Assembly (NCBI GenBank): GCA_028023455.1
Contig: JAQFVV010013404.1
Span: forward strand, 1-64,000
Length of the DNA: 64,000 nucleotides
Reading direction: 5' to 3'
Source: Epiperipatus broadwayi
Taxonomy: Eukaryota; Onychophora; Udeonychophora; Euonychophora; Peripatidae
Part shown: piece by piece, positions 1-14,474 of the stretch
Layout of the letters: each line of letters begins with the position of its first letter
How positions within the stretch are numbered: the stretch's first letter is position 1
Position numbers and translations under genes: made by a program
The notes under the pieces: model-generated
What the model was told of the DNA's origin: nothing
What the model saw: the letters and a program-made list of their open reading frames with translations, nothing else
Databases searched by the model: none

Positions 1-76
1 TACTTTGAGAATTTTGATTTAGTTTCTTTTTATACTTAATTTATTCTTTAATAGCTGATTACCGTAATATATATAT

Positions 77-1659
77 TATAATACCACCCTTTATTTTTAT
101 ATCGCCATTTGTACGCTTCTACCTGTAGCGCTTCGAGTGAGGATATTTGGTGAGCAGCGGTCTGATTCCATCTCACGCGCCCATCTTACACACGTTTTGC
201 TAAGAATTATCTCATCGAAAACGTGTAAATAATGGTTCGGAATATATATATATATATCAGTTTATGCAGTACATCCGTACCAGCTCAATCTGGTTTGGGG
301 ACTATACTCTAAACTAGAGAACAAAGCTAAACACTACCCAACTAAGTCGTATGTGTCTATCTATTCTATCCGATAATTTATCCGTTGTAAATCTCAATAA
401 TCCAACCCTAATGTTACTTATACCATTTACTCTATTTATTACCATACTGTACACTGATAAAATCTCATTTATCCACATATATAACTATCAATATTCAAGC
501 GCACAGCCCATTTACCCTGATGACACGCACATATAATTCATATACGCAACAAATAGTGCAATTATACATCAGAGCTGTTTATTTAAAGTTGTTATTTTAT
601 TTAATTTAAAAGAGATTATTATAGGAATTAATATTGAGGTAACACTAGTTTCTTTACCAAGACGCATTCCCATTGGAACATATATTTAGTGTGTAAACGT
701 TAATTACCTTAGTGACGGCCGACCGTTCACACGGTCAAAGACAAGTCCGCATTTACGGTATTCTCCATGAATATTGGTCTGGTTTATATAACGGATGGCA
801 AGGATTTCCAATGTGGTATATCTAATAGCTTATTCCGGAGGTGGAGGAGATGATTCACTCACTTTATGAAAGGGTCTCATTTACTAGATCTTTCGTCAGC
901 TCATTACACTTGGGATGAACAAGAACTCCTTTGTATAGCGAAATTCGTAGGTCCACTTCAGATGGGTTCCACGATAACTGTCCACTGGATCGGTTAACGT
1001 AAACTAGCGCTATTGAATTACCCCTACATTTTGGGTGAGAAATATTAATAAACTTCTTAAGAAAATTTTATACGTCCACACACTCCGTAGTACAAGCCGC
1101 GTTTTTTTTTTCTCACTCTCGAGCCCACAAAAAGTTCTTTTGTTTTCACTCTTTAACTTTGTAAAATTTTCTTCCAATATCCCTACGCCACTGTCCCGTT
1201 CTTCTATTGTTTTCCAAAGATACCCACCTGACCTGTTTTCGGACTTCTTGACGCCAGTTATTACTAAACCGCCTACAGCAACTGTTTTATTTCTATTTCT
1301 ATCTTCATATGTTCAAAAGATTAATTAGCAAAAGAAAACACATGTTACCGACAACATTATTAACCAGAACTTTAAAGAAAATTTTAAACGGATAAAATAT
1401 ATACTTGAACAATTCAATTACTAAACTTATAGCAGCTCCGTATATAATTGCTTGTAACCATCACCGTTAATACATACACACATTTTATCCTCACATATAC
1501 AAATATATTTATATAAGCATACCCACCTAACATTCACACCTTTATCACAGGGTTCGAATGACTATTTACATATATCTCTTTTCGTTATAGTCGCTCAACA
1601 TTAACACTCGCAATTAGTAATATATTACATACGCTTGTATTCGAACCCTGTTTGTTACA
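77..1659 (-). repeat. LTR of gag-only element 1 (3' LTR in element sense)
   Basis: Direct repeat of 3243-4801 with the same landmarks in order: the GCTTCGAGTGAGGATATTTG segment near the left edge, the GGTTTGGGGACTATA segment, and the right edge TTCGAACC..GTTACA. It is about 1.58 kb, as long as the internal region. No coding capacity is apparent; the short ORFs across it are chance. Confidence 0.85.
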
Positions 1660-1785
1660 TACCCCCACCCTCTGTGTATTTGAACGGCTTCTTAACGACT
1701 TTTCCTTATCCTTTGTTCCCCTCGGAATATACCTTCCTGTTTCCCGGGTGACTCACGGTCCCTTTTCTTGGACGAATCCTTTGGC

Positions 1786-2779
1786 TTATCCGGCGGACGC
1801 CGAACTTCCGGTTCGTATTGCCATTCCCGGTCTGTGACTATCATCACCACCTTTTCTATGCGTGGCATTCCCACTGGTGTGTTCTTCTTCCATCCCAAAT
1901 TTAATATTTGGCATATCTTTAACTTCCTTCCCTCGCTCCAACGGTGTGTTATGGTCATATATACTCATAAACAGAGCATTAAGCAGCTCTGCCACTTCTC
2001 CGATGGATGCCTTCCTCACCCCCAACATCATTCTTTCCACATTCATAGGCATATTGTGCCTTACAATTCGAATGATGTGGCTTTCAAATAGGTGACACGT
2101 GTCCAGTGTCCTTAGTCTCGCCACTTGGCGATGAAAAAATTGAGAGAAATTTTTTTCGTTTCCTTCCTCATATTTCTCTCGCATCACTTGGTACTGCACG
2201 AGTTCCTAGTGGTCTTCCGACCAGAAAGTCTCTCGTATCTTCTTCTGGTACTCCTCGGAAGGCCTGTGGGCTGTTGGGACAATGAGTCCCACCACTCTTG
2301 GGCATTCCCACTTAGATGGCTATACGTTAACACCAATTTACGTTCCTCCTGGCATGGGATTCATGCCAAAGTATCTTTCGTAGGCTTTGTAGATGTTCCA
2401 CGGGAGCTTCCCCCATTTGGCCTTCAAACTGTCGTATCTTTAAAAAATGGTTCACGTGGGTGGGTACCGCCACACCCCTACATTTACCCATATGCTCCGG
2501 TCTTTCCATCTCACTAGACTTCGGCCCCTGTTTTATATTCTTCTCTCCTTCATCTAAACTTCCTTTTACTTCTTTATCATCAGACTTCTCCGCCCTTTCC
2601 TTGCTTTCTATCCCTAGTCTCCGTTCTATCTCCTGAAATCTCCATTCGAACCTCTTGTCCATTTCCTGAAATCAGAGTTCTAGACCTTCTAATCTTTCTA
2701 AAATCCTATCCAATACATTTACTTCCTTCTCTTCCATCGCCTTCTGCTTTTCCCCATTCTGTTTATTTTTTGGCTTCAT
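1786..2779 (-). pseudogene. Gag-like protein, decayed (element 1)
   Basis: The reading begins at an ATG at 2779 (same start as copy 2) and is broken by frameshifts into pieces at 2327-2662 and 1786-2199. The pieces match the Gag of the 47 kb copy almost residue for residue: an N-terminal charged coiled coil (RFQEIERRLGIESKE), then a capsid-like helical region (HVNHFLKIRQFEGQMGEAP; ENFSQFFH-type segment; RIVRHNMPMNVERMMLG), then a basic tail. No CCHC zinc knuckle is seen. It would have acted as the particle protein of a retrotransposon. At the position where the 47 kb copy has a stop, this copy reads arginine (CGA), so the two breaks are independent. Confidence 0.75.
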
Positions 2780-3242
2780 TTTCTCTCTATTTCTATTTTA
2801 ATTACGTGCCAGGCTCGTCACCCTGGTTTCCAGTGGTCCACTGCATGGCCCACCCGATAGACCTTTGCCCCTCCTTATTATCATATTGAGCGATATCGTT
2901 TTATAATATCCCAATGTTAGATAAATTCTTCAACCTCTATTTATAAACTATGACTTTATATATATACACAGGACATACCTCAATGCTATTTTCCCCCTTG
3001 ACCACTCGAGAACTTTTCTATCCATATATTCACACCGCCAAATATGCCCCTCTACTATATTGCCAATATGTATTCAAACTCTTTCTGATTTATAACAAAC
3101 TATCGCTTTTATTTTTCCCTTTTTTTTTTTTTTTTAAAAAAAAATCTCCAACTCTCGTTTGTACACTCTTTTTACGTTACGTTAGGATGCCCTTTTAAAT
3201 GCCTGTTCTCTAACATTCGCAGCCCTGTTAGTTGGGACGCCA

Positions 3243-4801
3243 TTATAATATCACCCTTTTTAGTTTTATATCACCATTTGTACGCTTCTACCCGTAGCTT
3301 CGAGTGAGGATATTTGTGAGCATGGTCTGATTCCATCTCATGCGCCCATCTTACACATGGATAAGAATTATCTCATCAAAAATGTAAATAAGGGTTCGGG
3401 TATATATATATACCTCTATTTATGGTAGCGCATCCGTACCAGCTCAATCTCAGGGTTTGGGGACTATAGTCTAACTAGAGAACAAAGCTAAACACTACCC
3501 AACTAAATCTTATGTGTCTATCTATTCTGTCCGATAATTTATCCGTTATAAATCTAATAACCCAACCCAAATGTTATCATACCATTTACTCTATTTATTA
3601 CCATACTTAATACCGATAAAATCTCATTTATCCACGCATATAACTATCAATATTCAAGCGCACAGTCCATTTACCCTGATACACACATATATAATTCATA
3701 TACGCATCAAAATAGTGCAATTATACATCAGAGCTGTTTATTTAAAGTTGTTATTTTATTTAATTTAAAAGAGATTTATTATAGGAATTAATATTGAGGT
3801 AACACTAGTTTCTTTACCAAGACGCATTCATTGAACATATATTTAGTGTAAACGTCAATTACCTTAAGTACCGTCGACCGTTCACACGGTCAAAGACAAG
3901 TCCGCATTTATAATTCTCCACGAATATTGGTCTGGTTTATATAACGGATGGCAAGGATTTCCAATGTGGTATATCGAATAGCTTATTCCGGAGGTGGAGT
4001 AGATGATTCACTCACTTTATGAAAGGGTCTCATTTACTAGATCTTTCGTCGCCATTACACTTGATGAACAAGAACTCTTTTGTATAGCGAAATTCGTAGG
4101 TCCACTTCAGATGGGTTCCACGACAACTGTCCACTGGATCAGTTAACGAAACTTGCGCTCTTGAATTACCCCGACATTTTGGGTGAGAAATATTAATAAA
4201 CTTCTTAAGAAAATTTTATACGTCCACACACTCCGTAGTCCAAGCCGTGTTTTTTTTTTTTCTCACTCTCGAGCCCACAAAAAGTTCTTTTGTTTTCACT
4301 CTTTAACTTTGTAAAATTTTCTTCCAATATCCCTACGCCACTGTCCCGTTCTTCTATTGTTTTCCAAAGATACCCACCTGACCCGTTTTCGGACTTCTTG
4401 ACGCCAGTTATTACTAAACCACCTATAGCAACTGATTTATTTCTATTTCTATCTTCATATGTTCAAAAGATTAATTAGCAAAAGAAAACACGTGTTACCG
4501 ACAACATTATTAACCAGACTTAAAGAAAATTTTTAACGGATAAAATATATACGAATAATCAATTACAACTTATACAGCTCCGTATATAATTGCTTGTAAC
4601 CATCACCGTTAATACATACACACATTTTATCCTCACATATACAAATATATTTATATAAGCATACCCACCTAACATTCACACTCTTTGTAACAGGGTTCGA
4701 ATGACTATTTACATATATCTTTTCGTATATAGTCACTCAACATTAACACTCGCAATTAGTAATATATTACATACGCTTGTATTCGAACCCCGTTTGTTAC
4801 A
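3243..4801 (-). repeat. LTR of gag-only element 1 (5' LTR in element sense)
   Basis: Partner of 77-1659. On the internal side it abuts the PBS-like TGGCGTCCCAACTAAC (minus strand). On the outer side it ends GTTACA and is followed directly by an ATATATATA tract. Confidence 0.85.
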
Positions 4802-6437
4802 ATATATATATATAAAGTTCTCAATTTAAGCTAATATTCTAATAATGAATTTTTGTTCCCTATTCTTAGACCCATTAATTGTTATGATATATATGATAAT
4901 AAATTAATGGTTTATGGTAAATTTTGCAAATGATTATTACAACTGCAACTGAAAAGAATTGAAAGTAGTTCTGTATTTAGTAATAGTTATTTATAAAATT
5001 TATTATCACTGTTAATATTTTATTGGTTTGCTCTTACAATAATAAAAGATGGTGATCATGTGATGTTTAGTGGTTTATTACAATAATAATGGACATTTTA
5101 TTTGTTACAAATATAATTAGTGATTGTGAAATAAAACCTATGTGATCAAGTTAATTCTCAATTTTATTAGTACTTATTTCTTCTTTGCAGTATTCTGTTT
5201 TTATTGTTTTATATTATCAGATGTCATTCTCACTTAAGATAGAAACAATCTTTTAAAACTGTAAATATCATTCCATAAAAAATATGTACAATAATCAACT
5301 TTATAAGTCTGACTAGCAATACTTCTATATTCTATTATTAATTATTACTTAATTAATGGTATAGATGGGAAAGGTTTAACTAATCAATACACCTCACTAA
5401 TTGCACTAAATTAAAATGGTAAAATAAAAAGGCAAAGAGCTCTATTAACAAATATGTATCACAAATGAAGCATAAATTGAAATAGAACATAGGTTAATAA
5501 TAAAATAATCTTTATTATATCCCAATAATTTGGTCAGCAAATTGTAATGCTACAATAAAATTTAAAGGTTCTGGTTTGCTAATGCCCAAATTATAATAAT
5601 ATGAAAATGAAAACAATACTTCAAACCAAAATAGTCTATAATTACGAACGAGAGAGTATGAATAAGTTAGTTTTCTAAATCCTATATAAAAGTTCCCTAC
5701 TTCAAATACACTTTAAATTATGTACATCTAGATCATCATTACTGAAATGTGGCCTTTTAATTATATAATAAACAAATAGAAAACAAGACGCTTTCTCAGC
5801 TATGTATCCAACTTTACTGGTAGTTGATATAATGATAAGCTAGCTTTTAAAATGACACCTTTTAACTAACTAAACAACATAAACAAAACAACATATTTGA
5901 CTTTATTATCTCTCTCAATACTTCAATAGCTTGCTGTCAGGTTTAGTATTAAAAACAACTAATAAGACTTGATTACTTTTCAAAATATAAAATAGAAGCA
6001 AGGGGAATATTTTATTGAATCGAATTTATATTAACAAACAACTAAATATAAATAATTTATTTAATAATCTCTAAATCATTAATGTTCTATAATATAACTG
6101 CTTGTTAATATTTGTGTAAGTGATAATTATTAAATATTCTAAGAGTAAAATTAAATTAATTAACAAACTTAAGTATTGCACAATGACCCAAGTGTATGGA
6201 GAAGTGATTAAAAACTTTAAATAAAACAAGTAATATATCTTTATTTATGATCTGTATTCTTTTTTTTTTTAAGAATGGCAATAACAATAACATAACTAGC
6301 ATGATATCTATTTTTATTTTATAGGAGTTTTACATGATTTCTATGACATTGACATTTATAACATTTGTTAACATGATATTTAAGTTACATTTGCATCTGA
6401 ATGAAAAACGTTTACTCTTTAACAATAAATAAGATGC

Positions 6438-6438
<1 letters not shown>
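4802..6438. other. AT-rich spacer, no gene seen
   Basis: Stop codons are dense in all frames and I recognise no coding similarity, RNA gene or repeat boundary. Confidence 0.6.
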
Positions 6439-6515
<77 letters not shown>

Positions 6516-6551
6516 AATAACAATAATAATAATAATAATAATAATAATAAT
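6439..6551. repeat. (AAT)n/(GAT)n microsatellite
   Basis: AAT units change to about ten GAT units near 6484-6515 and then return to AAT. On the minus strand it reads (ATT)n, like the tails of the neighbouring LINEs. Confidence 0.9.
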
Positions 6552-6748
6552 TGAAACACTAAAGTTACTGACTTACTGCATTATTTATAAACTATAGGAC
6601 AAAGAACAAGTTCAAAATTACCACAAGAAAAAAACTTGTATTTAAAGAAATGATAAACAGAAACTGTAATTTTTGTGAAATCAAATTGTAAATACAATGT
6701 AATTGAAGCTATGCAAATCAAAGAAAATAATAATGTACCTTTTGAAAC

Positions 6749-6900
6749 ATAATAATAACAATAATGATGATGATAATAATAATATTGAAAAGTGTCTTTT
6801 GAATAATACTAATGATAATGATGATGATGATGATGATGATAATAATAATAATAATAATTCAATTCATTTTATTTACCGTACAAAACTACAGCATAAAGCC
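6749..6900 (-). mobile_element. Array plus minimal LINE 3' end
   Basis: AAT/GAT units are interrupted at about 6859-6900 by some 42 bp of unique sequence. In the minus sense this ends in AATGAATTGAATT followed by ATT units. That is the same terminal sequence as the LINE ends at 11.56 kb and 15.26 kb, so it is best read as an extremely 5'-truncated LINE insertion sitting in an older tail. Confidence 0.5.
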
Positions 6901-7164
<264 letters not shown>

Positions 7165-7730
7165 TTAATTTAATAAACATATAATCTCCTTGTGATAAAA
7201 AATCACGCATGGAGCTTAACAAAAGTACATGTGCAAATAAAATAAAAAAACATTAATATATAATAAAATAATTAAATAGAACTAAAAAGTTTTTCATTAT
7301 CATCAATTATAATTCAGTCCATAATAAATTTTCTCAAAGTTTTTCTTGATAGGTCATTAACATTAAATTCAATGTTCCTTATAAAAATATTGTGAAATCT
7401 TGGACCAAGATAACATTTCTGATATCGACAATGAGTTTTAAAGTATGCTGGTTCAAATAATAAATCAAAATCACTTGATCTAGTCACCATTATTGATGAA
7501 GAATTTTTTTATTCATTCCTTTGTATTTAATATAATAACACAAAATATTCACTAAAAATAATTGATTAATAGTTAAAACTCCAGCACACTTATATAATTC
7601 AAGTCTTGGTTGTAGTTTTGAGAACGTACTGCTGCCAGTAGAGGGCGCGGTCACACCATCAACAACCGGCCTGAAAATGGCAAGTGATAATTTTTTATGA
7701 AAATGCATGAAAATCGACAAATAAAAATGC

Positions 7731-8825
7731 CTAAGGCAAAATATGCTTATCCCAATGTAAATACTCATCCAAAACCAAGCCAAGATAAGAAATTGTTGAT
7801 GTCCTGGTAATTTTCTGACAAGACATTTGACTCACCTTGGGCAATTGAATTAACAAGTCTTTTGCTGGAATATTTTTAAGAGAATATATTATGTAATTAC
7901 ATTTATTAATATTTAGCAGTAATCTATTATTGTTCATCCATTGTGTAATTTGAAATAAATCTTCATTCACAAGTTTCTCAAGTAAACTATATGAAACTGC
8001 TGAAGTAACCAAAGCAGTATCATCTGCAAAACAAAAAATGTTAGAATGAAGAGAAAGATCAAGCAGATCATTAATATAAACAGTAAATAACAATGGACTC
8101 AAGACTGAACCTTGAGGAACTCTGTATCTAATTATTTCAGAATCACTCAAAAACTTATTAATTTTAACAAATTGGCTTCTATTACTTAAATAAGACTTAA
8201 ACCATTCAACCATAGTACTCCTTATGCCACAATAATGTAACTTAATTATTAATATATCATGTGGAACACAGTCAAATGCTTTCCGCAAATCTAAGTAAAT
8301 GCCTAAAGTTTTGTAACCTTTTTCTAAAGATTCAGTCATGACCGAAACATGTTCAGATAAAGCCAGTTCTGTAGATCTTCGTGGCAAAAACCCAAATTGA
8401 CTATTTGAAAATAAATTATATTTTTGAAAAAATGAAACAATTCTGTTTTTTACACACATTTCCAAAATTTGAGACAATGTTGATAAAATAGAAATTGGCC
8501 TGTACTTTTCCAAACATTCCCTATCTCCACTCTTAAAAATAGGTGTAACAACAGCAGATTTTAAACAATCTGGAAATATACCTGAATCAATAGAAGAATT
8601 AAATAAAAGAGATAAAATTGGTAAAAGAATGGAAAAATTTTCAATCAATATTTTTACAGAAATACAATCCAAACCAACACATTTCTTATTTCTCATTTTA
8701 TAAAGAAAATCTAAAATTTCACAATCTTCAATCTCTTTAAAAACAAAAGAATTCAGGATAGATTTCTCATATTGAAAAACATGAGAACTGCAATTATTTT
8801 CAAAACTATTCATTAACAATTCCAC
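7731..8825 (-). pseudogene. LINE A reverse transcriptase
   Basis: Open for 364 codons. Motifs: KKCVGLDCI (RT block 1), KYRPISILSTLSQILE, YLDLRKAFDCVPH (first catalytic Asp), VPQGSVLSPLLFTVYINDL, and CFADDTALV (FADD box with both catalytic Asp). It then runs into the post-palm YLGLVLDEYLHW segment where the frame is lost. The RT copies the element's RNA onto a nicked target. The block is intact at the active site although the whole ORF2 is broken upstream and downstream. Remnants of the C-terminal part continue in another frame (residues RLELYKCAGVLTINQLF near 7600-7520). Confidence 0.85.
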
Positions 8826-8998
8826 ACTATGTACAAAATATTGATTGAAATGATCAGCTATTAGTTTTGAATTATTTAAAATATCAATAGTTATTTCATT
8901 AATCTTTAGTCTAGAAATTTGTGAAAATCCTTCTTTAAAATAAATTTTTTAACAACAGTCCAAAAGTTGCTTAATTTAGTTGATTTTAAAGAATCAAT

Positions 8999-10069
8999 TT
9001 AAATAGAATAGAAAAACAATTTAGCCTTGACTATATCTTTTTTTATTTCTTTATCAAGAACCTTTAGTTGAATTTTTAAATCTTCATTAGCAGGAAATCT
9101 TTTGAAAAGTCTGTACAATTTATTCTTTCTCTTAACTTTTGATATTAACTCATTTGTAATCCAATCATGTCTTTTCAAATCTTTCTTCTTTATATATTTT
9201 ATAAAAGAACAACAATCTATAAACTCTTTCATCTTGTCAACAAAGAATGAAAATGCACAATTTACATCATTCAACTCAAAGATTAAATTCCAGTCATATT
9301 TAGTAATTAAGGAATGTAAACGATCATGAGATAAAAGTTTAAAACACTTTTTACTATGAGAAAAATTCTTTTTAAAAGTAATAACAATTCCTTTGTGATC
9401 TGTAAGACACCAATCCAAAAAAGATGTTTTCGAAATAATATTTTCAGGACATCTAGCAAAGACATGGTCAATAAGTGAAGATGATGAAGATGTAACATGT
9501 GTATGATGAAATAAACTTTGAATAAATCCAAAAAGTGACAGCATATTAAAATAATGTTGAGTAGCAACAGAAAGTTCACCAGAAATATCAATATTCAAGT
9601 CACCAACAAGAATAATGAATTTATCATGTAATCTAGTAAGTAAATCACCAAGTTCATCACTAAAAATATCAACTGTATGACTGCAAGACCTATACAAAGC
9701 AATAAGTGTTAATTTGTCTGAACCTAAAATGAAATTTAAAACAAGACACTCAGAAGAAACAAAAACTGCATCAATATAAATCACACAAAGCACTGATTTA
9801 TAATAAACTAAAACTCCACCTGACCTATTATTAATTCTAGAATTAATAATTGATGTATATCCCTCTAATTCATACAGTCCTTTTTCACACTCCTTTATCC
9901 AGATCTCAGACAAAATTATAATATCAAATGAATAATCAAGTGAATGTAAAAGAATTAACAACTCATCAAAGTATTTCCTCACACTATGAATATTTATATG
10001 AAAAATCTTAAAATTATCAATAGCCAAATTATCTTCTCCTGTAACAATATTTTGAAAAGATAACCCATG
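8999..10069 (-). pseudogene. LINE A APE-type endonuclease
   Basis: An exonuclease-endonuclease-phosphatase fold domain that nicks the target DNA. Visible motifs: FHINIHSVRKYFDELL near the start, ILSEIWI (catalytic Glu), IILVGDLNIDI (Asp/Asn pair), and DWCLTDHKGIVI (catalytic Asp-His). The frame is continuous with the upstream ORF1, from which it is separated by a single TGA at 10070-10072. No ATG begins this segment. It ends at a TAA at 8999-9001, after which the expected linker continues in frame and then shifts. Confidence 0.8.
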
Positions 10070-10914
<845 letters not shown>

Positions 10915-11562
10915 TTATTTATTTATTTTTATTTATTTATTATGAAGCAAACAATAAATGTATAATACAGTGAGATAAATTCCATACAAGAAAAATCTTG
11001 TGTGAGGAATTTAAATGTAACTACTAAAAACACTAATAAAATACAAAAAAAAGTGTAAATATAACATAAAATATTAAAATCACACAGATATTGCATTTGG
11101 CAATTCAATCACAGTAGTAAATAATTACATCATAACATATAATATAAACAAAAAAAAATAAAATAAAATAAAACTAATGCTTATCATAATATAACCAGTG
11201 CCATAAATGCTTTTTAAAAATCAAATAAGATAGTGTTCATTAAATTCACAGAACAATCTCTTATAAATACATATTAAATAATTTAGGACCATTATAACTA
11301 AATTGCTTCCTACTGGATGTTTTAAGAAAATTAGGTAAAGCTAACTGATATTTAGTAGATAAACGAGTATTTACTAAAAAACACTAATAAAATACAAAAA
11401 AAAGTATAAATATAACATAAAATATTAAAATTATACAGATATTACATTTGGAAATTCAATAACAGTAGTAAATAATTACATAACATACAGTATAAACAAA
11501 AATAAGATAAAATAAACAAAATAAAACTAATGCTTAGCATAATATAACCAGTGCTGCTAATA
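10915..11562 (-). mobile_element. LINE B, 3' fragment with internal duplication
   Basis: Short coding remnant near 11370-11279 (minus) reads like the end of ORF2 in LINE D (NTRLSTKYQLALPNF against NTRLSNKFQLPLPKF), so B and D are one family. The 3' UTR carries a hairpin (about 10982-11015). About 180 bp is present twice: 11030-11205 and 11378-11555, both running from ACACTAATAAAATAC to AATATAACCAGTGC. Confidence 0.7.
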
Positions 11563-11750
11563 ATAATTCATTTTCAATTCAATTCTTATTTATTACGTGC
11601 ATTTCAACACTTTCGCTTTAAAAGAAATACACAAGATTACAAATAAATATACAAAAGAAACAAAACATTATTCAAAATAGTAACATTAATAAAAATATAC
11701 AATAAGGAAAATTACAATTCATAATTAAAATATATATAAACACATGTTAT

Positions 11751-12525
11751 CTACAATAGATTCAATTTCTTGTTAACATTATTTATAAAATAATCACAAA
11801 AAACATCAATGTCATTAAATTTTTGATTATATAACTTTTGTAATCTGTTAATGACAGATTTATTTATAAAAGAGTTTTTAGTTTTATTAATATTAAAAGT
11901 GTACACTTCCCTTAGTGAATGAGAAGGAACTCTTAATTCAATTTTGGATATACAATCGTTTACATCAATTTTTCCATCAATCAACTTTTTTAAAAATACC
12001 ATATCTTTAGTTAGTCTTCTTTCAGTTAATATTGTTTTAAGATTTAAATTTTCCCCCTTTATTAGTTTAATAAATCTTTTCTCTACATTAGAAATTTTAG
12101 ACTCAATGTAAGCCAAATCCAAATTCCATATAGAAGATCCATATTCCAATAAAGGTACAACAAGAGAACAGAATAACATGTACTTTATACAAGGAGATAA
12201 GTCTCTGCCAAATCTCAAAATACATCCCATCCGTCTATATGCTTTACTTGTAATAATATTTTACATGCTCATTAAAATTAAAATTCTTACAAAATATAAG
12301 TCCAAGATCAGAAACAACTTCTTTGTATATAATAACATCTTCATCAATCATGTAATGATAAACAGATCTATCTGTTTTATTGGTATAAGAAACAATACAT
12401 GTTTTACTTATGTTTATTTTTATATTATTAAATTTACACCATTCTTTAAAATAAAGAATATCTTTTTGAAGATCAATATGATCATCATATGTACTAATTC
12501 TTTTAAATAATTTACAATCATCTGC
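11751..12525 (-). pseudogene. LINE C ORF2 C-terminal part
   Basis: Begins directly after the stop in the RT active-site box with ADDCKLF, continues through the thumb (FKEWCKFNNIKINISKT) and the LGLIF..FNFNEHV segment, then enters the C-terminal domain (CSLVVPLLEYGSSIWN) common to jockey-group ORF2. It terminates at 11751 with the tail NKKLNLL. The segment is in the frame of the RT for part of its length, with at least one shift near 12240. Confidence 0.75.
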
Positions 12526-13410
12526 TTAGGTAAGTATCATACTTTTTTTAATATTTTGATCAAGATCAAACATAAAAACATTAAAAAGTAAAGGTGCTAA
12601 TATTCCACCCTGAGGTACCCCAATTTTATTTTTGAATAACTTAGAGTTAACTTTATCCATATAAATGTAGGAGAATCTATTTTCCAAATAATTAATAAAC
12701 CATGCAATCAAATGAGAACTAATTCCCATTAATTTAAGTTTATATATTAGATGATTATGTGCCACATTATCAAATGCTTGTGACATATCAAAATAAATAA
12801 CACCAAGTTGCTTCTGTTCAGAAAGAGAATGAGCAATATGATCTGATATTACCATTAAATTAGTATCAACAGACCTTCCAGGTACAAAACCATGTTGATA
12901 ATTAGGCAAGACCTTAATCAAATCTGTAATGATATTATTGTAAATACATCTTTCATAAATCCTAGCAAATGAAGACAGTACCGAAATAGGTCTATAATTA
13001 CATGGATCAGTTCTATTTCCCTTTTTATAAATAGGCACAATCTTAGAGATTTTAAATATATCAGGAACAATGCATCTTTCAATAGACAAATTAATTATAT
13101 AATGCAATGGAATTACCAAACAGTCTGCACAACCCTTAATAATAAAATTAGGAATATTATCATATCCCATAGATGATTTAAATTTAAGTTTGTTTATGGC
13201 ATTAAGCACATCAGTAATATTAATTTTATCTATGTCAATATTCCAACTTCTTTTATTATCAGACTCAATATTAATCACATCACTTTCAGTAACATTTGAG
13301 TACATATTTGTGAAATGACTAACTAATTCATTCATAGAAGGCTGTATTAAATTATTTTTGTTATTCTTATTCCCAACAATATTTAAATTTTTAATATAAT
13401 TCCAAAACAT
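12526..13410 (-). pseudogene. LINE C reverse transcriptase, stop in YADD box
   Basis: RT blocks are well preserved: KFKSSMGYDNIPNF, CNYRPISVLSSFARIYE, YFDMSQAFDNVAHNHL (first catalytic Asp), VPQGGILAPLLFNVFMFDL. The frame then ends at a TAA (12526-12528) that replaces the aromatic residue immediately before the ADD catalytic triad, so the polymerase is cut at its active site. The ATG at 13410 is an internal methionine right after the in-frame TAA at 13411-13413. Confidence 0.85.
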
Positions 13411-14474
13411 TTATGAATTGTGTTTAAAACCATTTTCAATGCTATTTAAATGATTATCATAATCTCTTTTCATTATATTTTTTGTATAATCACGCAATGC
13501 ACTAAATTGCTTATATAATTCTTTATCATTGGCCAATTTATATAATCTATGATACTTATGTTTCCTATTAAGTCCCTTACATAATTCTTTAGAAAACCAT
13601 TTAGGATATTTATTATTATGTTGTGAATATCTAACAGGAATATAATAATCCAAACAATTTTGAATTATATCAATAAACTTATTTACAGCTTCATTCAGAT
13701 CATTTTCTACAAAAATTACACCCCAGTCAGTATTCTCCAAGGCTTTATATAGACCATAATAATTACCATGTCTATAATCTTTGAACATACTATTAACAGG
13801 TTTTATATGCTCATATGATCCATCTATTATAAATTCCAAAGATGGATGATAAGAATCAGGAGATATAAGAGCCTGATTGGCCAAATTACATTTTAGAAAA
13901 TCAATGGTACTAAATAATAGATCAAGCATTTTACCCTTATCATTAGTAAACCTATTAAACTGATTTAATTTGATTAATTCAACAAAAATGTTTATTCTAA
14001 ATAGTTTGTTATTTTTACCAACAGTCTTATTATTACAAATCAAATTATCCGGTTCATTGAAATCACCCACTATAATAACATCATATTTGTATTTCACTAA
14101 AATATCTTCAACCTTTGTTATGAGAGAGTAGGTCTAAAATATAGAGTACCCAATAATATTTTCTTTTTACTTCTTAAATCTACTTCAACCCAACAGGATT
14201 CAATATTATCATCATTAATAATAATTTGAGTATACCTAATACATTTTTTAACTCCAATCAATGTACCACCACCTCTTGTTTCATTTATATATTTTCTATC
14301 ACATCTGTATAAGCAGTACCTATTATCAAATATATTTAGATTACTAATACCATCATTTAACCAAGTCTCAGTTAAAATAATAATATCATATTCATGTAAT
14401 AAGAGTTCAGACTTAAACTCAATTGTCTTAGTTCTAAGTCCACGTACATTTTGATAATAACAATGCAATGATTG
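13411..14474 (-). pseudogene. LINE C endonuclease region
   Basis: The APE-type endonuclease starts with CYYQNVRGLRTKTIEF directly after the ORF1 stop, has IIILTETWL (catalytic Glu) and, after a frameshift near 14110, VIIVGDFNEP (Asp/Asn). DSYHPSLEFII fills the place of the usual SDH motif: the Asp-Ser-Tyr-His order suggests a divergent or damaged catalytic His context. The linker to the RT is rich in Lys, Asn and Tyr. Confidence 0.75.

Larger units (their letters stand above)
77..4801 (-). mobile_element. Gag-only LTR retroelement, copy 1
   Basis: Two long direct repeats (77-1659 and 3243-4801) flank a 1.58 kb internal region. In the minus orientation each LTR begins TGTAACA. A purine tract (GAGGGTGGGGG) lies just before the downstream LTR, and a TGG-initiated primer-binding-site-like sequence (TGGCGTCCCAACTAAC) follows the upstream LTR. 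The internal part encodes only a decayed Gag; no protease, RT or integrase is visible, so the element looks non-autonomous. The two LTRs differ by many small indels, so this copy is older than the related one at 45-49.7 kb. It sits between AT-rich tracts. The LTR end next to the PBS reads TTATAA rather than the usual CA, so that boundary is uncertain by a few bases. Confidence 0.85.
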
